Shown here in pieces: positions 8,544-16,994 of a stretch of DNA of 64,000 nucleotides (the first letter of the stretch is position 1; every line of letters begins with the position of its first letter). This DNA is from JAVVHH01 sp963848035 (lineage in GTDB: Bacteria; Pseudomonadota; Alphaproteobacteria; Acetobacterales; Acetobacteraceae). Where the stretch lies: assembly GCA_963848035.1 (NCBI GenBank), contig CAWKCD010000001.1, positions 2,170,001-2,234,000 of the forward strand. The letters run 5' to 3'. The notes under the pieces are model-generated. The model had not been told where the DNA came from. It made no database searches and was given only the letters and a program-made list of their open reading frames with translations. The position numbers and the translations under genes are program-made.

Positions 8544-10007
8544 CTATCGGTGCCGATGCCCGCTCATCTCGGCGCCCGCATCTTCCGGCATCAGCAGCGA
8601 AGCGGGTGCGGCCAGCATCATCAGCAGCGCCACCACGATGAACCCGAACGAGAAATCGCTCGCCTGCAGATGCTCCCGCCCTGCCAGCCCGCTCGAGATC
8701 GCCAGCGCCGCCGTCCCGATCGTGACGCCGAAGGTCAGCGAGAGCTGCTGGATGGTCGAGTAGAGGCTGGTCGCCGCACTCATCCGCCCGCGGGGAATGT
8801 CGGCATAGGCGATGGTGTTGTACGCCGTGAATTGCAGCGAGCGCAGGAAGCCGCCGGCGATCAGCGCGACATAGATCCAGCCGATCGGCCAGGACGGGCG
8901 GAACGCCGCGCAAAGCCCGACGCCGAACGCCGCCAGCAGCGCGTTCCATAGCAGCACGTTGCGGAACCCGAACCAGCGCAGTGCGCGCTGCGCCGTCGGC
9001 TTCATGGCGATCGCGCCCACCGCGCTCGCGAAGGTGATCAGCCCGCTCTGCGCGGCGCTGTCGCCGAACCCGAGCTGGAACATCAGCGGCAGCAGGAACG
9101 GGATCGCGCCGACGCCGATGCGGAACAGCGTTCCGGCCAGGATCGAGACCGCGAAGGTGGGGAGCCGCAGCAACGAGAGATCGAGCAGCGGGTCCGGGCG
9201 GGTTTTCGCGTGCCGGAAATAGCTCCATCCCGCCGCTACGCCGACACCGATGAAGCCCGCGGTCGCCCAGGGCGCCGCCACCCCGCGCCCGAGCATCTCG
9301 GCGCCGAACGTGATGCCGGACAACGCGATGCCGGACAGGATCAGCCCGATCCAGTCCAGCCGCCCCGGCCTCTCCTCGCGGATGTCGGCCACGTAGAGCG
9401 TGACCAGCACCATGCCGAGCAGCCCCACCGGCACGTTGATCATGAAGATCCAGCGCCAATTCGCGTAGGTGACCAGCAGCCCGCCCAGCGGCGGCCCCAG
9501 CACCGGCCCGATCAGCGCCGGCGTGGTGAGCCACGCCATCGCCGCCACCAGCTCCGATTTCGCGACGCTCCGCAGCAGGACCAGCCGCCCGACCGGCACC
9601 ATCATCGCGCCGCCGAGGCCCTGGACGATCCGCGAGATCACCAGCATCGGCAGGTTCACCGACGCGCCGCACAGGATCGAGCCGATCGTGAACACCGCGA
9701 TCGCGGCGCGGAACACCGTCCGGGTGCCGTAGCGGTCGGCCATCCAGCCGCTGACCGGGATGAACACGGCGAGCGAGAGCAGGTAGCTCGTCAGCGCCAG
9801 GTTCATCTCGAGCGGCGCGGCGCCGAAGCTGCGCGCCATCGCCGGCAACGCCGTGGCCACGACGGTGCCGTCGATGTTCTGCATCAGCAGCGCGAAGGCG
9901 ACGATCAGCGCCGTGAACCGGGTCCGCCGCGGATCCGGCGTCGGCTCCACGAGGTGGGAGCCGATAGGGGTGGGTCGAGGCTCGAGCGGTGTCTGGGCCT
10001 GACTCAA
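8544..10007 (-). CDS. MFS drug:proton antiporter, DHA2 (EmrB/QacA-like)
   Basis: Up to 487 residues with about 14 membrane helices. NIDGTVVATALPAMARSFG is the motif of helix 1 and PVSGWMADRYGTRTVFRAAI the MFS loop 2-3 motif A of the DHA2 family; VGLLGMVLVTLYVADIREE follows helix 6. It should export toxic organic compounds using the proton gradient. The first codon is uncertain: the longest frame begins with TTG at 10007, inside a palindromic repeat element, with a GTG at 9950 as the alternative. It has no adjacent membrane-fusion partner. Confidence 0.87.
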   Translation of the reverse strand: MSQAQTPLEPRPTPIGSHLVEPTPDPRRTRFTALIVAFALLMQNIDGTVVATALPAMARSFGAAPLEMNLALTSYLLSLAVFIPVSGWMADRYGTRTVFRAAIAVFTIGSILCGASVNLPMLVISRIVQGLGGAMMVPVGRLVLLRSVAKSELVAAMAWLTTPALIGPVLGPPLGGLLVTYANWRWIFMINVPVGLLGMVLVTLYVADIREERPGRLDWIGLILSGIALSGITFGAEMLGRGVAAPWATAGFIGVGVAAGWSYFRHAKTRPDPLLDLSLLRLPTFAVSILAGTLFRIGVGAIPFLLPLMFQLGFGDSAAQSGLITFASAVGAIAMKPTAQRALRWFGFRNVLLWNALLAAFGVGLCAAFRPSWPIGWIYVALIAGGFLRSLQFTAYNTIAYADIPRGRMSAATSLYSTIQQLSLTFGVTIGTAALAISSGLAGREHLQASDFSFGFIVVALLMMLAAPASLLMPEDAGAEMSGHRHR

Positions 10008-10116
10008 AACGCGCCCTGCTGGGTCAGCCGGCGCGGTCTTCCGAGCATCGGAGCGGAGCCGAAGCGCACGAAAACCGCGTCAGATGGCCAGCAGAGGAGC
10101 ATTCTTAGTCAGATAC
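9989..10116. repeat. Long imperfect palindrome, stop-codon-associated family, copy A (inverted)
   Basis: The outer arms pair: GTGTCTGGGCCTGACTCAAAA on the left and TTCTTAGTCAGATAC on the right, with inner arms GCTGGGTCAGCCGGCGCGGT and ACCGCGTCAGATGGCCAGCA. The loop contains CCGAGCATCGGAGCGGAGC. CTGCTGGCCATCTGACGCGG (right arm, complement) is identical in the copy at 62503. The element begins immediately after the stop codon of the quinone reductase gene (stop at 10117-10119) and reaches into the presumed 5' end of the MFS gene. Confidence 0.7.
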
Positions 10117-11091
10117 TCACGGGATCAGGACGGTGCTGCCGGTGGTCCGCCGCCCTTCGAGCGCCTCGTGCGCCGCCTGCGCGTCCTTCAGCGGGAAGGT
10201 CTGGTTGACGCGGATCTTCACCGCGCCGGACTTCACCGCATCGAACAGGTCCGCCGCCGACGCCTGCAAGTCGGACGATTTCGCGGTGTAGGTCGCCAGC
10301 GACGGCCGGGTCACGTAGAGGCTGCCCTTGGCGGACAGGACGCCGAGTTCGAACGGCGGCACCGGACCGGACGAATTGCCGTAGGTGACCATCAGTCCCA
10401 GCGGCGCCAGGCAGTCCAGGCTGGCCATGAACGTGTCCTTGCCGACGCTGTCGTACACCACCGGCACCATCGCGCCCCCGGTGATGCGCTTGACTTCCGC
10501 CGCCAGATTCTCGTGTCCGACGATGACGTGCTCGGCGCCATGCTGCTTCGCGAGGTCCGCCTTCGCCGCGGTCGACACGACGCCGATGACCTGCGCGCCC
10601 AGATGCTTGGCCCACTGGCACAGGATCAGCCCGACCCCGCCCGCCGCGGCATGCACCAGGATCGTCTCGCCCGACTTCACCTTGTAGGTCCGCCGCAGCA
10701 GGTATTGCGCCGTCATCCCCTGCAGCATCATCGCCGCCGCCGTCTGGTCCTCGATCCCCTCGGGGATCTTCACCAGCCGGTCCGCCGCGATCACCCGGTC
10801 CGTCGCATAGGCCCCGATCGGCGCCGTCGCATAGGCCACCCGGTCGCCCACCGCGACGTTCTTCACCTCGGCGCCGACGGCGCGGACCACACCCGCCCCC
10901 TCCATCCCGATCGTCGCCGGCATGGTCGGGATCTTGTACAGACCGGTCCGGAAATACACGTCGATGTAGTTGAGCCCCACCGCCGTATGGTGGACCAGCG
11001 CCTCTGCCGGGCCGGGCTCGGGCGTCGGCACGTCCTCCCAGCGCATGACCTCGGGGCCGCCGTGACTATGGATGCGGATCGCTTTGGACAT
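10117..11091 (-). CDS. qor: NADPH:quinone reductase (zinc-independent MDR family)
   Basis: A 324-residue Qor-type enzyme. The GroES-like N half includes VGLNYIDVYFRTGLYKIP and IGMEGAGVV; the Rossmann half carries VHAAAGGVGLILCQWAKHLG. The structural-zinc cysteines of alcohol dehydrogenases are absent, as expected for quinone oxidoreductases. It reduces quinones or reactive enones with NADPH in the cytosol. The ATG at 11091 is chosen because TTGGAG lies 8 bases upstream; another ATG is at 11103. Confidence 0.92.
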   Translation of the reverse strand: MSKAIRIHSHGGPEVMRWEDVPTPEPGPAEALVHHTAVGLNYIDVYFRTGLYKIPTMPATIGMEGAGVVRAVGAEVKNVAVGDRVAYATAPIGAYATDRVIAADRLVKIPEGIEDQTAAAMMLQGMTAQYLLRRTYKVKSGETILVHAAAGGVGLILCQWAKHLGAQVIGVVSTAAKADLAKQHGAEHVIVGHENLAAEVKRITGGAMVPVVYDSVGKDTFMASLDCLAPLGLMVTYGNSSGPVPPFELGVLSAKGSLYVTRPSLATYTAKSSDLQASAADLFDAVKSGAVKIRVNQTFPLKDAQAAHEALEGRRTTGSTVLIP

Positions 11092-11124
11092 CAGTTTCTC
11101 CAAGTCCCGGGCCAGAAGGGGGCT

Positions 11125-11571
11125 TCAGGCGTAGCGGGCCTCAAGTTGCAGCAGGAATTGCTTGGTTGCCAGTCCGTCCCCGCCGGAATAGCCCCCCGGC
11201 CCGGCCGCGGCCACCACGCGGTGGCACGGGATCAGCACCGGGATCGGGTTGGCGCCGTTCGCCTGGCCGACCGAGCGCGCGCTGCCCCCGGCCACGCGGG
11301 CGATGTCGGCATAGGTTCGGGTCTGCCCCACCGGGATCTCGCATAGCGCCGCCCAGACCCGGCGGCGGTACGCCGTACCCCGCGGCGACAGCGGAAGATC
11401 GAACGTCGAACGCTTACGGTCGAAGTAGTCGTGCAACTGATCGCGTGCCTCGACGAGCAGGGCCGTCTCGTCCTGATCACGGCCCCAACCCCAATCGACG
11501 GCGACGATGAACCCATCCTCCTCGGAGACCGTCAGGTCCCCTAAAGGTGAGCGCAGCGATAGTTGCGGCAA
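11125..11571 (-). CDS. ogt: Methylated-DNA--protein-cysteine methyltransferase
   Basis: About 148 residues from a TTG start. The family active site IPCHRVVAA is present (acceptor cysteine near residue 116), preceded by YRRRVWAALCEIPVGQTRTY, the DNA-binding helix region, and followed by GGYSGGDGLATKQFLLQLE. It removes O6-alkyl groups from guanine by irreversible self-alkylation. GGGGAG sits 9 bases before the TTG; the longer frame to an ATG at 11667 would run through the terminator hairpin of the preceding gene and is unlikely. It may be co-transcribed with qor, 33 bases downstream. Confidence 0.88.
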   Translation of the reverse strand: MPQLSLRSPLGDLTVSEEDGFIVAVDWGWGRDQDETALLVEARDQLHDYFDRKRSTFDLPLSPRGTAYRRRVWAALCEIPVGQTRTYADIARVAGGSARSVGQANGANPIPVLIPCHRVVAAAGPGGYSGGDGLATKQFLLQLEARYA

Positions 11572-11640
11572 ACCGTCCGTCTCCCCGACCGATCGCGCGA
11601 TGCCAATCCCTCCGCCGCCTCCTGTCAAGCGCAGGAGGCC

Positions 11641-11663
11641 GGGACCGGCGCGCGGCCGGTCCC
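11641..11663 (-). terminator. Hairpin terminator after the PEP-CTERM gene
   Basis: GGGACCGG (11641-11648) pairs with CCGGTCCC (11656-11663) across a 7-base loop. It starts 10 bases beyond the stop of the PEP-CTERM gene. It separates that gene from ogt and helps argue for the shorter ogt start. Confidence 0.6.
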
Positions 11664-11673
11664 GCATCGCCTC

Positions 11674-12321
11674 TCAGACGGCGGCGCGGCGCTGGCGGCG
11701 CAGCGCGCCGACACCGATCAGCGTCGTCCCGAGCAGCGCCAGCGAAGCGGGCTCCGGCACCGCGCTGAGCTGGGTGTCCAGGCTGAAACTGCTCTTTCCC
11801 TTTGTCGTGATGGTGACGACCTCGGTCAGCGAGAACGGCTTGCCGCCGCCGCCGGCATTGATCGACGAGACGGCGAAAGGGGTGCCGGTCGGGCTCAGGC
11901 TGGCCAACGGTGTGCCGGTGCCGAACGCGGTGTTCGTGGTGTCGATATAGGTCATCGCCGTCACCGTGCCGTTCGTGCCGACGATGCTGCCGGTGAACTG
12001 CGTCAGCCAGTTCTGCACCCCGGCCGGCGAGGTCAGGTTCGTGTTCGTCAGCTTGATAACGAGCGTGCCGCCCTCTTCGGTGGAGCCGACCACGTTGCTC
12101 AGGTCGATCGACGGCAGGGTGCTGCTGCTGCCGGTCGTGACCGAGAGCGAGAAGCCCGGCGCGCCGAGATAGGTGATGACGCCCTTGGCCGGATTCAGGT
12201 CACTCTCGCTGTTGTCGCGGATCGTCGTTCCGCCGACCATCAGCGACAGCGCCGCGTGCGCGCTGGGAGCGGTGAAGGCGATGGCGCTGGCGAGAAGGGT
12301 TGCGGCGAAAAGGCTTTTCAT
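11674..12321 (-). CDS. PEP-CTERM sorting domain protein
   Basis: A 215-residue exported protein. A signal peptide (KSLFAATLLASAIAFTAPSA) is followed by a Thr/Ser/Gly-rich beta domain and ends in VPEPASLALLGTTLIGVGAL plus a basic tail (RRQRR). This is the PEP-CTERM signal recognised and cleaved by an exosortase, usually in exopolysaccharide-producing bacteria. No exosortase is in the window. ATG 12321 is taken; a GTG three codons upstream is possible. It is divergent from rsmG across an AT-rich gap. Confidence 0.85.
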   Translation of the reverse strand: MKSLFAATLLASAIAFTAPSAHAALSLMVGGTTIRDNSESDLNPAKGVITYLGAPGFSLSVTTGSSSTLPSIDLSNVVGSTEEGGTLVIKLTNTNLTSPAGVQNWLTQFTGSIVGTNGTVTAMTYIDTTNTAFGTGTPLASLSPTGTPFAVSSINAGGGGKPFSLTEVVTITTKGKSSFSLDTQLSAVPEPASLALLGTTLIGVGALRRQRRAAV

Positions 12322-12532
12322 TTGAGGCACCTAGCTGTCGGGAGTTCGTCTGAACCCCACATTGCAACACGCGTGCCACGCAAAAATAACGATAAATAAC
12401 AAAGTATTACCAATATTGAGACGAGTTACTCTACCTTGGGTTGTAAAGAATCCGGACACCTTCGCTTCGGCCGCGACCCCCTTTCACCAGCGCCGATGGT
12501 CTGTGACCAACGACCATGCTACGCGCTCGCCG
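12322..12532. promoter_or_regulatory. AT-rich divergent intergenic region upstream of rsmG-parA-parB
   Basis: This 211-base gap holds a run rich in A and T (about 12378-12440, including AATAACGATAAATAACAAAG), unlike the surrounding DNA. It must contain the promoters for the leftward PEP-CTERM gene and the rightward rsmG-parAB operon. An AT-rich patch beside parAB could also be part of a replication origin unwinding region, but I see no clear DnaA box (TTATNCACA). Confidence 0.4.
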
Positions 12533-13138
12533 ATGCAAACGGCGGTATCCGACTCCGTGCCGCGGGTTCCGGTGATCCCTGGTCCGACCGAGGCGCGTCT
12601 GCGCGCCTACGCGGCGCTGCTTGCGCGCTGGACGACCCGGATCAACCTGATCTCGCGCGCCGACGAGCGCCAGATCTGGCAGCGCCATGTCCTCGACAGC
12701 CTGCGGCTCGCGGCGCTGATCCCGGCTGGGATGGACCGCGCGATCGATCTCGGCTCCGGCGCCGGGCTGCCCGGCCTGGTGCTGGCGATCGCGACCGGCA
12801 CGCCGTTCGACCTCGTCGAGTCCGACCGGCGCAAGGCGGCGTTCCTGCTGGAGGCGCAGCGCGTGACCGCCGCGCCGGTCACGATCCACTGCACCCGCAT
12901 CGAGCAGGCGGCCCTCGCGCCGGCTCGGCTGGTGACGGCCCGCGCGCTCGCCCCTTTGCCGGCCCTGCTCGGCCTGGCCGCGCCGCTTCTGGCCGAGGGC
13001 GGAGTTGCGTTGTTCCCCAAAGGCGCCCGCGCCGACGCCGAGATTGAGGACGCCCGCAAGCTTTGGCAGTTCGACCTCGAGCGCGCCGGCCCGCCCGAGT
13101 CGCCGATCCTGCTGATCTCGGAGCTCCGGCGTGGCTAA
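12533..13138 (+). CDS. rsmG: 16S rRNA (guanine-527-N7)-methyltransferase RsmG
   Basis: A 201-residue protein of normal family length. RHVLDSL (51-57) and the SAM-binding loop DLGSGAGLPG (72-81) are the GidB/RsmG signatures; FPKGARADAE comes near the C-terminal strand. It methylates G527 in the 530 loop of 16S rRNA. It overlaps parA by 8 bases, the conserved alphaproteobacterial order rsmG-parA-parB. The usual upstream mnmG (and mnmE) is missing from this side. A GTG at 12503 is an alternative start. Confidence 0.93.
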   Translation: MQTAVSDSVPRVPVIPGPTEARLRAYAALLARWTTRINLISRADERQIWQRHVLDSLRLAALIPAGMDRAIDLGSGAGLPGLVLAIATGTPFDLVESDRRKAAFLLEAQRVTAAPVTIHCTRIEQAALAPARLVTARALAPLPALLGLAAPLLAEGGVALFPKGARADAEIEDARKLWQFDLERAGPPESPILLISELRRG

Positions 13139-13901
13139 GGTGATCGCCATAGCCAACCAGAAGGGCGGCGTGGGCAAGACCACGACGGCGATCAACCTCG
13201 CCACCGCCATGGCCGCCAGCGGCGAGAGCGTGCTGCTGATCGACCTCGATCCGCAGGCGAACGCGTCGACCGGCCTCGGCATCGACCCGTCCGCCCGCGG
13301 CCGCGGCACGTACGCCGCCCTGCTCGGCGACGCCACGATCGAGGAAGTCACCGTCCGCACCGCGATCCCCGGCCTCAGCATCGTCCCCTCCGATCCGGAT
13401 CTCGCCGGCGCTGAGGTCGAGCTGGCCGGCATGGCCGGGCGCGAGTTCCGCCTCGAAGCCGCGCTCGCCGCCTATGCCGAGCATGGCTTCGTGCTGATCG
13501 ACTGCCCGCCCAGCCTCGGCCTGCTCACCATCAACGGCCTGGTCGCGGCCGATGCGGTGTTGATTCCTTTGCAGTGCGAGTTCTTCGCCCTAGAAGGAAT
13601 CAGCCAGATCACCCGCACCATCGAACGCATCCGCAACCATCTCAACCCGCGGATCGAGCTCCAAGGCATCGTGCTGACCATGTTTGACCGCCGCAACAAC
13701 CTTTCCGACCTGGTCGCCGCCGACGTCCGCGGGTTTTTCGGCCGGGCGGTCTACGACACCGTAATCCCCCGCAACGTGCGGATCTCGGAGGCGCCGAGCC
13801 ACGGCAAGCCGGTCCTGCTCTACGATTTCAAATCGCCCGGCGCCCAGGCCTACGTGAAGCTCGCCGCCGAGGTCCTCCGGCGCGAACGGGCGCGGGCATG
13901 A
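13131..13901 (+). CDS. parA: Chromosome partitioning ATPase ParA
   Basis: A 256-residue Walker-type ParA starting with GTG inside the end of rsmG. The deviant Walker A is KGGVGKTT (11-18), Walker A' is DLDPQAN (near 38-44) and the DCPPSLGLLT block follows. It lacks the N-terminal DNA-binding domain of plasmid type Ia ParA, so it is the chromosomal Soj type. It binds DNA as an ATP dimer and drives segregation of ParB-bound origins. parB follows after 25 bases. Confidence 0.95.
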   Translation: MAKVIAIANQKGGVGKTTTAINLATAMAASGESVLLIDLDPQANASTGLGIDPSARGRGTYAALLGDATIEEVTVRTAIPGLSIVPSDPDLAGAEVELAGMAGREFRLEAALAAYAEHGFVLIDCPPSLGLLTINGLVAADAVLIPLQCEFFALEGISQITRTIERIRNHLNPRIELQGIVLTMFDRRNNLSDLVAADVRGFFGRAVYDTVIPRNVRISEAPSHGKPVLLYDFKSPGAQAYVKLAAEVLRRERARA

Positions 13902-13926
13902 GCGGCATTGTTGCGATGGCGCGCCG

Positions 13927-14766
13927 ATGAGCGGCGCGACACCCCGCCTCGGCCGTGGTCTCGCGGCGCTGCTGGGCGAGACCTCCGCGCCCTCGACGCA
14001 GCCCCGCACCACGCTTTCGGTCAGCGTGCTCGAACCGGGTCCGTTCCAACCTCGCACCAACATGGATCCGGAGCAGCTGCGCGACCTGACCGACTCGATC
14101 CGTCAGCAGGGCGTTCTGCAGCCGCTACTGGCTCGTCCGCACCCGTCCAAGCAGGGCCAGTATCAGATCATCGCCGGCGAACGCCGGTGGCGCGCTTCGC
14201 AGGCCGCCGGGCTGCACGAGGTGCCGGTGCTGGTGCGAACCCTGTCCGACACCGAGGCGATGGCCGCCTCCCTGGTCGAGAACCTGCAGCGCCAGGATCT
14301 CGACCCGATCGAAGAGGCCGAGGGCTACAAGCGCCTGATCGGCGAGTTTGGCCTGACGCAGGACGGCCTCGGCGACCTCGTCGGCAAGTCCCGCTCCCAC
14401 GTCGCCAACACCATGCGCCTGCTGCAACTGCCCGACGGCGTCCGTGACGGTCTGCGCAGCGGCTCGCTCACCGCCGGCCACGCCCGCGCCCTGCTCGCCC
14501 ATCCCGACCCGGCCGCCGCCGCCAAGATCGTCATCACCCGCGGCCTCAACGTCCGCCAGACCGAGGCGCTGGTCCAGAAAGGCGCCGGCCCGGCGCCGGA
14601 GCGCAAGGAACGCGACGTCGAGACCATCGCGCTCGAGCGTGAACTGTCGACGCTGCTGGGCCTGAAGGTGCAGATCATCCAGGAGGGACGCGGCGGCAGC
14701 CTGAAGATCAGCTACCGCAACCTCGACCAGCTCGACGCTCTGCTGGAACTGCTCCGTCGGCCCTGA
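13927..14766 (+). CDS. parB: Chromosome partitioning CTPase ParB
   Basis: A 279-residue ParB/Spo0J. The N-terminal RLGRGLAALLGE is the ParA-stimulating segment. GPFQPR (38-43), GERRWRA (84-90) and ENLQRQDLDPIEEA form the CTP-binding ParB/Srx fold; the helix-turn-helix around KSRSHVANTMRLLQLP reads parS; the C-terminal dimerisation part ends QLDALLELLRRP. No parS-like TGTTTCACGTGAAACA is visible in the window by eye, although parS normally lies within a few tens of kilobases. Confidence 0.95.
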   Translation: MSGATPRLGRGLAALLGETSAPSTQPRTTLSVSVLEPGPFQPRTNMDPEQLRDLTDSIRQQGVLQPLLARPHPSKQGQYQIIAGERRWRASQAAGLHEVPVLVRTLSDTEAMAASLVENLQRQDLDPIEEAEGYKRLIGEFGLTQDGLGDLVGKSRSHVANTMRLLQLPDGVRDGLRSGSLTAGHARALLAHPDPAAAAKIVITRGLNVRQTEALVQKGAGPAPERKERDVETIALERELSTLLGLKVQIIQEGRGGSLKISYRNLDQLDALLELLRRP

Positions 14767-15360
14767 TCAGGCGTGCCCGGCGGCGCCGGACAACAGCAGC
14801 GGATCGATGCGCAGGATGCCCAGCGCGCGGCGCCATTTACTGTCGTAATCCGCATCGAACAGCAGCTCGACCGGCGCGGGTGCGGACAGCCAGACATTGT
14901 CCTGGATCTCGCGGTCGAGTTGTCCCGGCCCCCAGCTCGCATACCCCAGCGCGAGCAATCCCTCCTTGGGGCCGCGCCCGCTGGCGATCTCCTGCAGCAC
15001 GTCCAGGCTCGCGGTCAGTGCCAGCTTGTCGTCCACGCGCAGGCTGCCGTCGCCGACCCAATCGTTGGTGTGCAGCACGAAGCCCCGCCCGTGATCGACC
15101 GGTCCCCCCTGGCACAGGCGGATCTGCCGCGCCGGCGGGGTCGGTTGCACGTCGAGCTGCGAGAGCAGCGCCTCGAAGCTCGGCTTGGCCAGCGGGCGGT
15201 TCAGCACGATGCCCATCGCGCCCTCGGTCGTGTGCGCGCACATCAGGATGACGCTCTGGGCGAACCGCTCGTCGTCCATGGCCGGCATGGCGATGAGCAG
15301 CTGTCCCGTCAGGTAAGGATCGTCGTTGCGGGCAACCGGGCGGTTAATGGGGCGGTTCAT
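14767..15360 (-). CDS. YqgE/AlgH family protein
   Basis: A 197-residue DUF179 protein. YLTGQLLIAMPAMDDERFAQ, VILMCAHTTEGAMGIVLNRP and the central CQGGPVDHGRGFVLH are the conserved blocks; YASWGPGQLDREIQ and the final WRRALGI are also typical. The biochemical role is unsettled; AlgH has been linked to transcription regulation. Its stop codon directly abuts that of parB (convergent). The start at 15360 gives the normal family N terminus. Confidence 0.9.
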   Translation of the reverse strand: MNRPINRPVARNDDPYLTGQLLIAMPAMDDERFAQSVILMCAHTTEGAMGIVLNRPLAKPSFEALLSQLDVQPTPPARQIRLCQGGPVDHGRGFVLHTNDWVGDGSLRVDDKLALTASLDVLQEIASGRGPKEGLLALGYASWGPGQLDREIQDNVWLSAPAPVELLFDADYDSKWRRALGILRIDPLLLSGAAGHA

Positions 15361-15464
15361 GGCACGTATGTTGGCATTTCCGCGGATATCGGCAAGCGTG
15401 GCGCGCGTGACTCGTCGTGCACTTGCCGTTAGGTACCTCTGCCAACCACGGTCGGAGGACAAGC

Positions 15465-15944
15465 ATGATCAAAGTCGGGGACGCGATCCCGCACGCCAAG
15501 CTGACCGCGGCAACGGCGGACGGCCCCAAGGAGATGACCACCGACGAGGTGTTCGGGGGCAAGAAAGTCGTGCTGTTCGCGGTGCCGGGCGCCTTCACGC
15601 CGACCTGCAGCGCCAAGCATCTGCCGGGCTATTTGCAGAATCTCGACGCGTTCAAGGCCAAGGGCGTCGACACCGTCGCCTGCATCGCGGTGAACGATCC
15701 CTTCGTGATGACGGCCTGGGCCAAGGACCAGGACGTCGGCGACCGCGTCGTGATGCTGGCCGACGGCAGCGCCGCCTTCACCAAGATCCTCGGTCTGGAA
15801 CTCGACCTCAGCGCCCGCGGCCTGGGCGTCCGCAGCCAGCGCTATGCGATGGTGGTCGACGACGGCAAGGTGACCAGCCTGAACGTGGAGCCCCCGGGCG
15901 GCTTCGAGGTCAGCAAGGCCGAGACGGTCCTCGGCGCCCTCTAA
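15465..15944 (+). CDS. Peroxiredoxin, Prx5 type
   Basis: A 159-residue thiol peroxidase. AVPGAFTPTCSAKHLPGYL contains the Prx5 signature with the peroxidatic cysteine at residue 48; VNDPFVMTAWAKDQDV and RSQRYAMVVDDGKV are further family blocks. The enzyme reduces hydrogen peroxide and alkyl hydroperoxides in the cytosol, probably using glutathione or glutaredoxin. The start has CGGAGGACAAGC upstream. It stands alone, divergent from yqgE. Confidence 0.93.
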   Translation: MIKVGDAIPHAKLTAATADGPKEMTTDEVFGGKKVVLFAVPGAFTPTCSAKHLPGYLQNLDAFKAKGVDTVACIAVNDPFVMTAWAKDQDVGDRVVMLADGSAAFTKILGLELDLSARGLGVRSQRYAMVVDDGKVTSLNVEPPGGFEVSKAETVLGAL

Positions 15945-15954
15945 CCGTATCGAA

Positions 15955-15976
15955 ACCGAGCCAAAACGGCTTCGGT
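15955..15976. terminator. Possible bidirectional terminator between peroxiredoxin and LysR genes
   Basis: ACCGAGCC and GGCTTCGGT pair across AAAAC with one bulged base. The hairpin lies between the stops of two convergent genes. It is short and lacks a T-run, so confidence is modest. Confidence 0.4.
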
Positions 15977-15989
15977 CCTGTCCTCGGCG

Positions 15990-16892
15990 TTACGCTGCCG
16001 CGCGTGAGTCGGCCTGCGCCTCGCTCTCGAACGTCGCCGCGATGTAGCTGGCCAGCGCATCGGTGACCGGCTGCGCCGGGTTGGCGCCCTTGAGCAGCAG
16101 GATGCCGAACTCCGGCAACGGCGGCAGCCCCTCCTCGGGCCGCACGGCGCGCAGGCCCTCCGGCAGCCACGACGTGGTCGCCACCGTCACCGCCAGCCCG
16201 GCCAGCACCGGCGCCTGGGTCCCGATCTGTGTCGCCGAGCGGTAGGCGATCCGGTAGCGCCGCCCGGCCGCCTCCAGCGCCCGCAGCGCGGATTGCCGCC
16301 AGCAGCAATGATCGCCCGCCGCCAGCGCGAGCGGTAGCGGATCTTGGCGGTGCGGCGCGTGCCGGATCGACGTGATCCAGCTCAGTGGCGCACGCCATAG
16401 CGCAATCGCGCTCGCTCCCGCCGGCTCGAGCCCTTCTGAGCACAGCGTCAGGTCCAGCTCGCCCGCGCGCAGCCGTTCGACCAGGTCGCTAGACGGCAGG
16501 CACAGCACGTCCACCTCGACCGACGGGTAGGTCTCGGCGAAGCGCTTGAGGATCGTCGGCAGGTAGCGCAGCGCATAATCGTCGGGCGTGCCGAGCCGGA
16601 CGGTGCCGGCCACGGTGGGGCTGCGGAAGCTCGACCAGATCCGGTCGTTCAGCGCCAACAGCTCGCGCGCCTTCTCCAGCAGGAACTGCCCATGCGTCGT
16701 CAGATGCACGGCGCCGCCGCGGCCGCGGGCCACGAGGGTCTGCCCGAGCTGCTGTTCGAGCCGCTGCAACTGCATCGAGATTGCCGATTGCGTCCGCCCC
16801 GCGCGCTGCCCGGCGCGGGTGAAGCTGCCCTCCTCGGCGATGAAGACGAAGCTGCGCAGCAGGTCGGGATCGAGTCCGGCGGGGAGGCTCAT
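15990..16892 (-). CDS. LysR family transcriptional regulator
   Basis: A 300-residue LTTR. The N-terminal winged helix-turn-helix spans about 8-67 (LLRSFVFIAEEGSFTRAGQR then TQSAISMQLQRLEQQLG); the rest is the periplasmic-binding-like effector domain (GTVRLGTPDDYALRYLP, then VEVDVLCLPSSDLVERLRAG). It is divergent from the DUF1127 gene, the classic arrangement for autoregulation and control of the neighbour. The effector is not predictable. Confidence 0.92.
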   Translation of the reverse strand: MSLPAGLDPDLLRSFVFIAEEGSFTRAGQRAGRTQSAISMQLQRLEQQLGQTLVARGRGGAVHLTTHGQFLLEKARELLALNDRIWSSFRSPTVAGTVRLGTPDDYALRYLPTILKRFAETYPSVEVDVLCLPSSDLVERLRAGELDLTLCSEGLEPAGASAIALWRAPLSWITSIRHAPHRQDPLPLALAAGDHCCWRQSALRALEAAGRRYRIAYRSATQIGTQAPVLAGLAVTVATTSWLPEGLRAVRPEEGLPPLPEFGILLLKGANPAQPVTDALASYIAATFESEAQADSRAAA

Positions 16893-16994
16893 GGATCAAT
16901 AACTCTGATCAGTAGGATCATATCTATTCGTTTCCATGATGCCATGCCGAGACGCAAATTGTCGATAGACAAGAGCGAAGGAAGGGATAACGAC
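16893..16994. promoter_or_regulatory. Divergent LysR / DUF1127 promoter region
   Basis: About 100 bases, AT-richer than its surroundings, containing GATCAATAACTCTGATCAG and GGATCATATC. The repeated GATCA/TGATC half-sites around a short T-N11-A spacing resemble LTTR operators. The ribosome site GGAAGGGATAACGAC for the DUF1127 gene is at the right end. Confidence 0.45.

Noticed and set aside
13131..14766. Plasmid partition system
   Set aside because: ParA lacks the N-terminal DNA-binding domain of plasmid type Ia, and rsmG directly overlaps it, as on chromosomes.
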